Position numbers and translations under genes: made by a program. From the NCBI GenBank assembly GCA_017882945.1, contig JADGON010000161.1, forward strand, positions 1 through 16,759: 16,759 nt of DNA, in the 5' to 3' direction. Every line of letters begins with the position of its first letter. Position 1 is the stretch's first letter. Below, piece by piece: positions 1-6,490 of the stretch. The notes below the pieces were generated by a model that was given only the letters and a program-made list of their open reading frames with translations, ran no database searches and was not told where the DNA came from. This DNA is from Acidimicrobiia bacterium (lineage in GTDB: Bacteria > Actinomycetota > Acidimicrobiia > IMCC26256 > JAENVU01).

Positions 1-2
1 AA

Positions 3-269
3 GGGCAAGCTGCCGTTGCCGCGGACGGGATCGGCGCGCTCGTCAGCGGTATCTCGTCATCGACGCAGTACGACGGCCACGGGATGTGCTACCTCGAGTT
101 CGGTGACGACGAGGTCGCACGCGTCGACGTCACGTTCCGCAGCGGCCAGAACCCCACCGGCGACATGTAGGGACCGTCCTCGGCGCTCGCCGCCGACAAG
201 GTCAAGTTCGGCGCCGACCGGATCCAGCGCTGGTTCGGGCGCAGCTGGCCTGCCCCACCCACCGCCTGA
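3..269 (+). pseudogene. Sulfide:quinone-reductase-like FAD/NAD(P) oxidoreductase, C-terminal part, with in-frame TAG
   Basis: The frame is open from the left edge, so the N-terminal FAD and NAD(P) domains lie outside the window. It reads 55 residues, including the stretch YDGHGMCYLEFGDDEVARVD, which resembles the C-terminal region of sulfide:quinone oxidoreductase/flavocytochrome-c-type flavoproteins. A TAG then interrupts at 168-170. The same frame continues for 32 more residues to a TGA at 267-269, with GPSSALAADKVKFGADRIQ followed by RWFGRSW. These look like the normal family C-terminus, and their codons keep G or C at the third position. Such enzymes are membrane-associated and pass electrons from sulfide or a related donor to quinone. 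Either the gene has a late nonsense mutation, or the TAG is a sequencing error, or the true protein simply ends at 170. The family call rests on the C-terminus alone. Confidence 0.55.
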
Positions 270-365
270 GCCGACGACGGTCCGCGTCGCGGTGGCGCGA
301 CGGGGGCAGAACTGGAAGTCTGCTCGCGACCGGCCGACCGGGCGGCGAGATGGAGGGCGAGTGTC

Positions 366-671
366 ATGGCTGCTGGTGTGATCTTGGAGTTCGAAGGCGT
401 CACGCTGAAGGAGTACGAAGCCGTCAACCGCGCGCTCGGCATCGACTCGGCTTCGGGCGAGGGCGACTGGCCCGACGGCATGGTGACCCATTCCGCGGGG
501 CTCAACGAGGACGGCCACCTCGTGGTCATCGAGGTGTGGGATACGCCCGAGCACCAGGCCCGGTTCATGGAGGAGCGCCTGGGCGAAGCCCTCGCCAAGG
601 GTGGTGTCACGAGCCCGCCGTCGAGCGTGACCTGGGTCGAGCTGGTGGCTCACCAACAGCTCGGGAGCTGA
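366..671 (+). CDS. Small ABM-like / dimeric alpha-beta-barrel protein
   Basis: The 101-residue product looks like a single ferredoxin-like alpha/beta domain of the antibiotic-biosynthesis-monooxygenase (ABM) type. It opens with a beta-strand (GVILEFEGVTLKEYEAVNR), has a central HLVVIEVWDTPEHQARFMEE segment (strand, then helix, with the W of the family's typical 'vevWed.eah..f' pattern), and ends with a strand near VTWVEL. Members are small soluble cytoplasmic dimers; some are monooxygenases and many are uncharacterised, so no substrate can be given. The ATG is supported by GGAGGG at 352-357, 8 nt upstream. The gene ends just before a strong hairpin and faces the methyltransferase gene convergently. 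It could be cotranscribed with the upstream flavoprotein gene, but the gap of about 95 bp leaves this open. Confidence 0.7.
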   Translation: MAAGVILEFEGVTLKEYEAVNRALGIDSASGEGDWPDGMVTHSAGLNEDGHLVVIEVWDTPEHQARFMEERLGEALAKGGVTSPPSSVTWVELVAHQQLGS

Positions 672-686
672 ACCGGCGTTGATTGG

Positions 687-719
687 CGCACCACGACGAC
701 CTCAAGTCGTCGTGGTGCG
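687..719. terminator. Perfect 14-bp hairpin between convergent genes
   Basis: The arms 687-700 (CGCACCACGACGAC) and 706-719 are perfect inverse complements around a 5-nt loop. No T-run follows on either strand, so this would be a U-less, I-shaped terminator of the kind proposed for actinobacteria. It can serve both the ABM-like gene (plus) and the methyltransferase gene (minus). Its right arm lies inside the last codons of the methyltransferase gene, where it encodes the terminal run of threonines. Confidence 0.65.
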
Positions 720-1358
720 GCGCGCGACGACGTAGAGGCGATCCGTCTGCTCGTCGGCGTACCGCGGCCGGGTCGTGCGTTGCTCGATGACGAAGCCGTG
801 GTCGCGCAGGCGCGTGACGAGGTCGTCGGGGTCGCGGCGCACGACCGTCAGATCGATCGGGCGGCCAAACCATTCGTCCGCATGCTGGACGCGGCCCTCG
901 CCGGCATGGACCGCGATTGTCACGAGACCCCCGGGTCGGAGCGCGCGCTGCCAATCGGCGAACACGCGATCGAGGTGCTCGGCCGGGCCGTAGATGAGGC
1001 AGTAGAACGCGACGATGCCGGCCAGCCCGCCGGGACGGACGGGAAGGCGCGCCAGGTCCGCGGCGACGACAGCTCGGCCCGGGTCCAGCACCTGCGCCTC
1101 GCGCAGCTGACCGACCGAGGCGTCCGAGGCAAGCATGCGCACCCCGCGGGTCGCCAGGTAGGCGGAGATGTGAGCTGGTCCCGCGCCGACCTCGAGCACG
1201 GGCGCGCCGGTCGGGAAGTGGTGAACGAGCGCGTCGAGCAGATCCCGGTCGAACGGCTTCCGGTGGAGCTCGTCGGCGAACTCGCGCCGGTAGAGATCCG
1301 CGATGCGGTCGAACGACTCCACGACCCGGCGGGTCTCACGGCCCCAGTCGTCGACCAT
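702..1358 (-). CDS. Class I SAM-dependent methyltransferase
   Basis: The 218-residue product carries the Rossmann methyltransferase motif I, VLEVGAGPAHIS, at about residues 54-65. An acidic residue ends the second strand (MLASDAS), followed by a motif II/III region, FYCLIYGPAEHLDRVF, and post-motif III, ALRPGGLVTIAVH. It is probably cytosolic; the substrate is unknown. I chose the ATG at 1358 rather than the TTG at 1391 because the family-like sequence begins near MVDDWGRE and because a TAGCGT box lies exactly 7 nt upstream, which suggests a leaderless mRNA. No Shine-Dalgarno sequence is visible. The gene is divergent from the thioredoxin gene, and its promoter lies about 35 bp from the MerR-type promoter, so the two could affect each other. 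The last codons (TTTT) overlap the terminator hairpin. Confidence 0.82.
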   Translation of the reverse strand: MVDDWGRETRRVVESFDRIADLYRREFADELHRKPFDRDLLDALVHHFPTGAPVLEVGAGPAHISAYLATRGVRMLASDASVGQLREAQVLDPGRAVVAADLARLPVRPGGLAGIVAFYCLIYGPAEHLDRVFADWQRALRPGGLVTIAVHAGEGRVQHADEWFGRPIDLTVVRRDPDDLVTRLRDHGFVIEQRTTRPRYADEQTDRLYVVARRTTTT

Positions 1359-1365
1359 CCACCAG

Positions 1366-1371
1366 ACGCTA
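1366..1371 (-). promoter_or_regulatory. Candidate -10 box (TAGCGT) for leaderless methyltransferase mRNA
   Basis: TAGCGT on the minus strand fits TANNNT and is followed by exactly 7 nt before the ATG at 1358, so the predicted transcription start is the A of the start codon. No good -35 box is seen at the usual distance (GGTTTG at best). The same hexamer with the same spacing precedes the DUF2752 gene. Confidence 0.5.
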
Positions 1372-1405
1372 TGCAAGATGTGTGCGCGCAAACCGGGGGA
1401 ATCGC

Positions 1406-1436
1406 TTGACTCCGTACCGGGGTACGGGGCTTACGG
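1406..1436 (+). promoter_or_regulatory. MerR-type promoter and operator of the thioredoxin-merR operon
   Basis: The -35 box TTGACT (1406-1411) and a -10-like TTACGG (1431-1436) are 19 bp apart. This is the overlong spacer typical of promoters that MerR proteins untwist. The spacer holds a perfect 7-bp dyad, CCGTACC (1412-1418) and GGTACGG (1421-1427), with 2 bp between the arms. The CCGTAC...GTACGG core is typical of MerR-family metal-responsive operators. A MerR regulator is encoded two genes downstream, so autoregulation is the simple reading. Confidence 0.85.
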
Positions 1437-1482
1437 TCGTCGAGTGCCCGGCGCGGGGTCGGGCAAGACCCGGAGGAGCTGG

Positions 1483-1824
1483 ATGAACGCCGTTCTGGAA
1501 GCCAGTACGCAAACCGCGACCGAGGTGATCCTCGCCAACCGGGGGGTCGTTCTCGTGGACTTCACTGCCACCTGGTGCGCGCCGTGCCGTGCTCTGGCGC
1601 CCGTGCTCGACCAGCTCGCCGGCGAGACGGACGACCTCACCGTGCTCAAGGTCGACGTGGACGCCCACCCTGAGTTCGCCGCGGGGTACGGGGTCATGAG
1701 CTTCCCGACCCTGATGTTCTTCGTCGACGGGCAGCCGGTGCACCGTCTCGTCGGTTCCCGAGGCCTCGGTTCGCTGCGTCAGGAGCTCGAGCAGGTCCGG
1801 GACCGCGCCCACGCGGAATCCTGA
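1483..1824 (+). CDS. Thioredoxin
   Basis: The 113-residue single-domain thioredoxin has the active site WCAPC at residues 31-35, preceded by VLVDFTATW. The cis-proline is in SFPT (P75), and the chain ends with the usual last strand and helix (VHRLVGSRGLGSLRQELEQV). It would act as a cytosolic dithiol-disulfide reductase. No signal peptide or membrane segment is seen. The ATG at 1483 has GGAGG at 1472-1476 and fits the family N-terminus; an upstream in-frame extension is not needed. It is the first gene after the MerR-type promoter and lies 26 bp from the merR gene, so its expression is probably metal- or stress-inducible rather than constitutive. CAPC replaces the classical CGPC, a common variant that can shift the redox potential. 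Confidence 0.93.
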   Translation: MNAVLEASTQTATEVILANRGVVLVDFTATWCAPCRALAPVLDQLAGETDDLTVLKVDVDAHPEFAAGYGVMSFPTLMFFVDGQPVHRLVGSRGLGSLRQELEQVRDRAHAES

Positions 1825-1850
1825 CGTCCACCGGCGGGTTGTCCACGGGC

Positions 1851-2261
1851 ATGGATCCCACGGGTACGACTCTGACCATCGGCGAGCTCGCCGCGGCGGT
1901 GGGCGTCAACGTCGAGACGATCCGCTACTACGAGCGTGAGGGCATCCTCCCCGAGCCGCCGCGCACGGCGTCGGGCTACCGGCAGTACTCCGACGCCGAC
2001 CGGTGGCGTCTCGCGTTCATCCGCCGCGGCAAGGATCTGGGCTTCACGTTGCGGGAGATCGCCGAGCTGCTCGGTGCTGGGGATCAGCGGTCGGTCGCCG
2101 AGGTGCAGCGCGTGGCCGCGAGTCGGCTGGAACAGATCGAGCTCGATCTCGCGGAGCTCACCCGAAGTCGCGATCAGCTCCGACGACTCATCGAGACCTG
2201 TGAGACGGGATCCGACGACGACTGCCTGGATCTCGCACCAGGTGCAGCAACGGGGCCCTGA
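1851..2261 (+). CDS. MerR-family regulator, CueR-like
   Basis: The 136-residue product has an N-terminal winged helix (TIGELAAAVGVNVETIRYYE, then SGYRQYSDADRWRLAFIRRG), a long dimerisation helix (about residues 80-115) and a metal-loop motif CETGSDDDC. Its two cysteines (117 and 125) have the C-x7-C spacing of CueR. They are the only cysteines in the protein, and the position at the start of the dimerisation helix that is Cys in divalent-metal sensors such as MerR and ZntR is not Cys here. This favours a monovalent metal (Cu, Ag or Au) or possibly a redox signal; that is inference. It should bind the 1412-1427 dyad and activate the thioredoxin-merR operon. A TTG at 1839 is an alternative start; I preferred the ATG by family length. 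The 3' end lies 7 bp from the convergent sigma gene. Confidence 0.88.
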   Translation: MDPTGTTLTIGELAAAVGVNVETIRYYEREGILPEPPRTASGYRQYSDADRWRLAFIRRGKDLGFTLREIAELLGAGDQRSVAEVQRVAASRLEQIELDLAELTRSRDQLRRLIETCETGSDDDCLDLAPGAATGP

Positions 2262-2268
2262 CCGACGC

Positions 2269-3552
2269 TCAGTCGCGGTCGCGGGATGCGGCGCGCGCGG
2301 CGGCACGAGCCCGTTCCAGCGAGAGGTCCCGCTCGCGCACGTTGCTGGTCAGGGCGGCGGCGCGTTCGAACTCGATCCGGGCTTCCTCGGGTCGTCCGAC
2401 CTTGACCAACAGATCGGCGCGCACGCTCGGGAGCAGGGCGTAGGACTGCAGCGACGGCTCGTGCGCGAGCTCATCGACCAGGTCGAGTCCGGCCTGGGGT
2501 CCGTCGGCCATCGACACCGCGACGGCGCGATTGAGCTGGACGATCGGGGAGGGCATCACCTCGGCGAGGATCGTGTACAGCACCGCGATCAGCGCCCAGT
2601 CGGTGTCCTCGGCGCGCACCGCGCGGGCGTGGCACGCGGCGATCGCGGCCTGGAGCGCGTAGGGCCCACGCGCACCACCCAGCTCCTCGGCGCGCGCCAT
2701 CGCGGCAAGCCCGCGGTTGATGAGGAGCCGGTCCCAGAGGAGCCGGTTCTGGTCGAGCAGCAGGATCGGCCTGCCCGCGTCATCGGTGCGGGCTGACAGG
2801 CGCGACGCCTGGATCTCCATCAACGCGACGAGCCCGTGCACCTCGGGCTCGTCGGCCGCGATCTGGGCGAGGATGCGACCGAGCCGGAGCGCGTCGGCAC
2901 ACAACGTGGGGCGCATCCAGTCCTCGCCCGCGGTCGCGGTGTACCCCTCGTTGAAGATCAGGTAGACGACCTCGAGCACCGATGAGAGCCGGGCCGGTCG
3001 CTCGGCGGGCTCGGGGACCTCGAACGGAACCTGCGCCCGGGCGAGGGTCTTCTTCGCGCGCACGATCCGCTGCGCGATGGTCGCCTCGGGGACCAGGTAG
3101 GCGCGAGCGATCTCGACCGTCGTCAGGCCACCGAGCAGGCGCAGGGTCAGTGCGACGCGGGCGGGCACCGACAGCACCGGGTGACACGCCGTGAAGACGA
3201 GGCGCAGGAGGTCGTCGTCGATGTCGTCGGAGACCGCGCGGTCGAAGTCGGGATCGACGGCCCGACCGTCGGCAGCGAGGTCGCGCCCGATTTGGCCGTA
3301 CCGGTCGCGAAGGCGCTCGTTGCGCCGGTACAGATCGATCGCCCGCCGCTTCGCGACGGTCATCAGCCACGCGCCGGCGTTGCGGGGCACGCCCGAGTCG
3401 GGCCACTGCTCGAGCGCCGCGACCACCGCGTCCTGCGCGAGCTCCTCGGCCAGCCCGACATCGCCGGTGGAATGGGCGAGGCCGGCGATGAGCCGAGCCG
3501 ACTCGATGCGGACGACCGCCTCGATGGCGGCATTCGTCTCGTTGACCGCCAC
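2269..3552 (-). CDS. ECF42-type RNA polymerase sigma factor with C-terminal TPR-like extension
   Basis: The 427-residue product has sigma region 2 at about residues 36-79 (AEELAQDAVVAALEQWP ... GAWLMTVAKRRAIDLYRR). Region 4 follows at about 112-170 (LTLRLLGGLTTVEIARAYLV, then ATIAQRIVRAKKTL). After these comes the long C-terminal domain of this group, starting with EVVYLIFNEGY and ending in helical TPR-like repeats. This extra domain, in place of a separate anti-sigma factor, is the hallmark of ECF42 (SigI-like, DUF6596) factors. I chose the GTG at 3552, which gives the family's usual N-terminus and has GGTGGGA 8 nt upstream. An in-frame extension to 3699 is unlikely. The gene is downstream of the DGPF/YCII gene on the same strand with an 83-bp gap, so the two should be cotranscribed. 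The extension is thought to control activity; the signal is unknown. Confidence 0.9.
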   Translation of the reverse strand: MAVNETNAAIEAVVRIESARLIAGLAHSTGDVGLAEELAQDAVVAALEQWPDSGVPRNAGAWLMTVAKRRAIDLYRRNERLRDRYGQIGRDLAADGRAVDPDFDRAVSDDIDDDLLRLVFTACHPVLSVPARVALTLRLLGGLTTVEIARAYLVPEATIAQRIVRAKKTLARAQVPFEVPEPAERPARLSSVLEVVYLIFNEGYTATAGEDWMRPTLCADALRLGRILAQIAADEPEVHGLVALMEIQASRLSARTDDAGRPILLLDQNRLLWDRLLINRGLAAMARAEELGGARGPYALQAAIAACHARAVRAEDTDWALIAVLYTILAEVMPSPIVQLNRAVAVSMADGPQAGLDLVDELAHEPSLQSYALLPSVRADLLVKVGRPEEARIEFERAAALTSNVRERDLSLERARAAARAASRDRD

Positions 3553-3635
3553 GAGGCCAATCCCACCATCGTTCGTGGCTCGCGGCAACGCGGGCGGCAC
3601 CGCCCTGCGATGCCGCCCGCGGGTGGAGGCCGGGG

Positions 3636-3971
3636 CTACCAGACCTGGCGGATCCTCAGCTCGCCGTCGCCGGCGGCGTTCTGCAGCCGCTTGGCCCACT
3701 CGATCGCCTCCTCCTTGTCGCGCACCTCAAGCAGTCCCCATCCGCCGACGAGCTCCTTGGCCTCGGTGAACGGCCCGTCGGTGACGGTGAACTTCCCGTC
3801 GGTGCGGGTCACCTTCGCGCCCATCGCGGTGGGCGCGATGCCGCCGTTGAACACGATGACCCCGGCCTTGTTCGCCTCCTCGGTGACCTTGTTCATCTCC
3901 TCCATCTGCTCGGGGGTGAGCTGGGGGATCGGCACGGACTCGTCGTCGAAGCGGTACATGAGGAATCGCAT
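3636..3971 (-). CDS. DGPF/YCII-domain protein, ECF42 partner
   Basis: The 111-residue protein begins MRFLMYRF, carries the diagnostic DGPF motif at residues 65-68 (FTVTDGPFTEAKE) and ends with GELRIRQVW. It is a small soluble alpha/beta barrel of the YCII-related family. In actinobacteria these genes sit next to ECF42 sigma genes and are the usual targets of that sigma factor; their biochemical role is unsettled. The ATG at 3971 has AAGGAG about 8 nt upstream. A candidate ECF42 promoter lies about 56 bp upstream. A longer reading frame to 4148 runs back through the tRNA and is rejected. Confidence 0.92.
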   Translation of the reverse strand: MRFLMYRFDDESVPIPQLTPEQMEEMNKVTEEANKAGVIVFNGGIAPTAMGAKVTRTDGKFTVTDGPFTEAKELVGGWGLLEVRDKEEAIEWAKRLQNAAGDGELRIRQVW

Positions 3972-4026
3972 CGGAGGTCTCCTTCTGGGTCGGGTTCTTG
4001 ATACCCGGCTTGGCCGTCGCCCAGGC

Positions 4027-4053
4027 GTCGAACGGCACGGGCCCAGATCGACA
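4027..4053 (-). promoter_or_regulatory. Candidate ECF42-dependent promoter of the DGPF-sigma operon
   Basis: On the minus strand TGTCGA (4053-4048) is followed after 17 bp by CGAC (4030-4027). I recall the motif reported for ECF42 in Streptomyces as TGTCGA at -35 and CG[A/T]C at -10, and both elements match exactly here with a normal spacing. The predicted transcript starts near 4020 and has a leader of about 50 nt before the DGPF gene. Confidence 0.72.
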
Positions 4054-4070
4054 TGTTCGTCAGCCCTTTC

Positions 4071-4094
4071 GCCGGACGTCCGTCGGACACCGGC
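4071..4094 (-). terminator. Weak imperfect hairpin downstream of tRNA-Ser
   Basis: GCCGGACGTCCG and TCGGACACCGGC form an imperfect dyad with one mismatch or bulge and almost no loop. It lies 10 bp past the tRNA 3' end and just before the ECF42 promoter. It could end the tRNA transcript, but it has no T-run, and the arms may pair only partly. Confidence 0.3.
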
Positions 4095-4103
4095 GCGCAC
4101 GCG

Positions 4104-4191
4104 TGGCGGAGGGAGTGGGATTCGAACCCACGGTGAGTTGCCCCACACACGCTTTCCAAGCGTGCCGATTCGGCCGCTCTCGCATCCCTCC
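4104..4191 (-). tRNA. tRNA-Ser (anticodon GGA)
   Basis: The 88-nt minus-strand sequence folds as a type II tRNA. The acceptor arm GGAGGGA pairs with TCCCTCC, followed by a G discriminator and an encoded CCA (4104-4106). The anticodon stem is CACGC/GCGTG with the 7-nt loop TTGGAAA, giving anticodon GGA (read on plus as tcc, 4155-4157). It has a long variable arm and a T-arm of GTGGGTTCGAATCCCAC. It reads the UCC and UCU serine codons. It is divergent from the SRP RNA gene. Confidence 0.97.
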
Positions 4192-4257
4192 GTACGGGCC
4201 GCCGACCGATCGCGCCGCCGACCCCGAAGCGGTGGATCGTAGCGGCGACGCCCCTGC

Positions 4258-4263
4258 TACCCT
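4258..4263 (+). promoter_or_regulatory. Candidate -10 box (TACCCT) for the SRP RNA
   Basis: TACCCT fits TANNNT and lies 6 nt before 4270, the predicted 5' end of the SRP RNA inferred from terminal pairing. The -35 region (around 4235-4240, GATCGT) is poor. Confidence 0.45.
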
Positions 4264-4269
4264 GCGAAA

Positions 4270-4547
4270 GCGGACCGTGCTAGGCGGGGAGCCCGTGGTG
4301 CCCTGTACCCCAAATCCACGTCATGGGGGGCCGAATTCCCGTTCGAGGCCCGAGCCGCCGTTGGGAAGGCGACTCGCCAGTGGTGTAGATGGTCGGGTCC
4401 TGCGCAACGGGATCTCGTGAAACGAGTCAGGTCCGGAAGGAAGCAGCTCTCAGCGGGCCCTCCCGTGTGCCGCAGGGTGGCCTGATCTGAGCCGGCAGCG
4501 AGCCACGCGCCCTTCGGTGTCGGGTCGACAGCGGGTGCACGGTCCGC
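4270..4547 (+). ncRNA. ffs: Large-type bacterial SRP RNA with Alu domain
   Basis: The universal SRP domain-IV signature GTCAGGTCCGGAAGGAAGCA is at about 4426-4445. The 5' part holds the Alu-domain-like CCGTGCTAGGCGGGGAG, then GGTGCCCTGTACC. The ends pair perfectly: GCGGACCGTGC (4270-4280) with GCACGGTCCGC (4537-4547). The length of about 278 nt marks the large SRP RNA (Alu plus S domain), as in Bacillus scRNA, rather than the 4.5S form of about 110 nt. It is the RNA scaffold for Ffh in co-translational membrane targeting. It sits 38 bp upstream of dnaX on the same strand. Confidence 0.95.
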
Positions 4548-4585
4548 ATCTCCAAGATCGGAAGAGGGCTGAGTAAGGTCGGACG

Positions 4586-6481
4586 GTGGCCTCTCAGTCG
4601 TTGTATCGCAAGTACCGACCGCAGCGCTTCGAGGAGCTGGTCGGCCAGGAACACGTCACGACCGCGTTGCGCAACGCGGTGCGCGAGGGCCGGGTCGGCC
4701 ACGCGTATCTCTTCTCGGGACCGCGTGGAACCGGCAAGACCACGACCGCTCGCATCCTCGCCAAGGCGCTCAACTGCCTCGACCTCGGCGCGGACGGCGA
4801 GCCGTGCACCGTGTGCGAGAACTGCGTTGCCATCGCGGCGGGGAGCTTCAACGATCTCGTCGAGATGGACGCGGCGTCGAACAACGGTGTCGACGCGATC
4901 CGCGACCTCGTCGAGCGAGTGAGTCTCGGCATCGGCGCGACCTCGAAGATGAAGGTGTACCTCATCGACGAGGTGCACATGCTCAGCAACGCCGCGTCGA
5001 ACGCGCTGCTCAAGACGCTCGAGGAGCCACCCGGCCACGTCGTGTTCGTGCTCGCGACCACGAACCCCGAGAAGGTGCTCCCGACCATCCGGTCGCGCAC
5101 GCAGCACTTCGAGCTCACGCTGCTCTCGATCGATCAGATCACCGGCCTGCTTGCTTCCCTGCTGGAGCGCGAAGGCGTGGAGTTCGAGCCCGAGGCGCTG
5201 GTCCCGCTCGCCCGAGCCGCGGCTGGATCCGCCCGGGACGCGGAGTCCCTGCTCGATCAGGCGCTCGCGCACGCGACGGGTGCACTCACGGCAGCCGGGG
5301 TCGAGTCCGTCCTCGGCGGCTCGCCCTTCGACACCCGGATGGCCATCCTCGACGCGATCGCCGGTGAGGACGTCGCCGGCGCGCTGAGTGGTCTGGCCGT
5401 GCTGCTCGAATCCGGGCACGACGCCCGCCGCATCGCCGAGGACCTGCTCCGATCGCTGCGCGACGCGTTCTTGCTGTCGGCCGCGCGCGGGCAGGTGCAC
5501 GTCGACGCACCCGAGGACGAGCGAGCGCGGTTGAGCAGCATCGGTGACGTGCTGGGCAACGCGGTGCTCGTGCGCGCGCTCGAGACGCTCGGGCAGGCGG
5601 TCGTCGACATGCGCGGCACTGATGCGGCCGACCCGCGACTCGTCTTGGAGATCGCGCTCGTGCGGCTCGCTCGGCGCGACACCGGCGGCACGCTGCAGGT
5701 GCTCGCGGATCGCGTCGAGCGACTCGAGCAGCGACTCGCCAATGATCCCGTCGCGTCGGCCGAGTCCGCGTCGACCCCCGCGGCGAAGCCCGCACCGAAG
5801 CCGGCACCGAAGGCACCGGGGAAGAAGCCGGCGCTCGGCGCGTACAAGCAGGCGCCGAAGGCCACGCCCGCAGACGATGACGCGCCACCCGAACCGCCGG
5901 TGATGAAGGCTGCGCCACTCGTCGAGCCCGCGGTCGCACCGGCCCCGGCGCCCGCCGGCGACGTTGTCTTCGACCTCGATGATGTGATCGTCGCCTGGAA
6001 CGCGGTGCTCGAGGCCATCCCGCGTTCACTGCGGTCCGCGATCCAGGAGGCGCAGCCGCTCAGCGTCGACGGCAACGTCATCACGTTCGGGGTCTCGCGC
6101 ACCCAGATCGACAACGTGAAGCCGCGGTTCCAGAAGGAAGCGCACGCGATCCGCGAGAAGTTCATCGAGCAGCTCGGGTCACCGCCGAAGTTCAAGTTCG
6201 CGGTGCACAGCTGGACCGGGAGTCCCGACGGTGGGCGCCCGCGGGCTCCGCGATCAGGCCCGACGCTCGAAGCGGTCCCGAACGATCCCGATTCCCCCGA
6301 CCCAGGCCCCGAGCCGCCGCCGCCCGACGATCAGGTCATCGACCTCGTGGCCCTGCACGACATGGTGGACCCCGATGAGCTCGTGGACGCGCCCACAGCC
6401 ACGGGTCCGGCAGTAGATTCCATCTCCCGCCTCGAGGACGCGTTCGGTGCGACCGTCGTCGAGGAACTTCCCCGGACGTAG
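4586..6481 (+). CDS. dnaX: DNA polymerase III subunits gamma/tau
   Basis: The 631-residue clamp-loader ATPase begins SLYRKYRPQRFEELVGQEHV. It has Walker A GPRGTGKT (45-52), a zinc site with C64, C74, C77 and C80, Walker B with VYLIDEVHML (124-133), sensor-1 ATTNPEKV (157-164) and an SRTQ arginine-finger motif (170-173). A proline/alanine-rich linker follows (about 385-475). The next domain starts FDLDDVIVAWNAVLEAIP and ends near EKFIEQLG; it resembles the tau-type C-terminal domain. Last comes an acidic, proline-rich tail. The protein loads the sliding clamp and organises the replisome. The GTG start at 4586 is fixed by the family N-terminus. The order SRP RNA-dnaX-ybaB-recR suggests one operon; ybaB starts 9 bp later. 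Confidence 0.97.
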   Translation: MASQSLYRKYRPQRFEELVGQEHVTTALRNAVREGRVGHAYLFSGPRGTGKTTTARILAKALNCLDLGADGEPCTVCENCVAIAAGSFNDLVEMDAASNNGVDAIRDLVERVSLGIGATSKMKVYLIDEVHMLSNAASNALLKTLEEPPGHVVFVLATTNPEKVLPTIRSRTQHFELTLLSIDQITGLLASLLEREGVEFEPEALVPLARAAAGSARDAESLLDQALAHATGALTAAGVESVLGGSPFDTRMAILDAIAGEDVAGALSGLAVLLESGHDARRIAEDLLRSLRDAFLLSAARGQVHVDAPEDERARLSSIGDVLGNAVLVRALETLGQAVVDMRGTDAADPRLVLEIALVRLARRDTGGTLQVLADRVERLEQRLANDPVASAESASTPAAKPAPKPAPKAPGKKPALGAYKQAPKATPADDDAPPEPPVMKAAPLVEPAVAPAPAPAGDVVFDLDDVIVAWNAVLEAIPRSLRSAIQEAQPLSVDGNVITFGVSRTQIDNVKPRFQKEAHAIREKFIEQLGSPPKFKFAVHSWTGSPDGGRPRAPRSGPTLEAVPNDPDSPDPGPEPPPPDDQVIDLVALHDMVDPDELVDAPTATGPAVDSISRLEDAFGATVVEELPRT

Positions 6482-6490
6482 GAGCCTGCC

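Noticed and set aside
57..656. Long minus-strand open frames across 57-656
   Set aside because: They run antisense to the SQR-like and ABM-like frames and have no recognisable motif or good start signal.
3553..3699. N-terminal extension of the ECF42 sigma factor to 3699
   Set aside because: The extra residues are arginine- and proline-rich, overlap the 3' end of the DGPF gene and are absent from the family. The GTG at 3552 fits better.
4427..5500. Minus-strand open frame of 357 codons
   Set aside because: It crosses the 3' part of the SRP RNA and lies antisense to dnaX.
5750..5900. Programmed frameshift in dnaX producing gamma from tau
   Set aside because: There is no A-rich slippery run (such as A AAA AAG) in the lysine/proline/alanine-rich linker, only GC-rich codons with isolated AAG.
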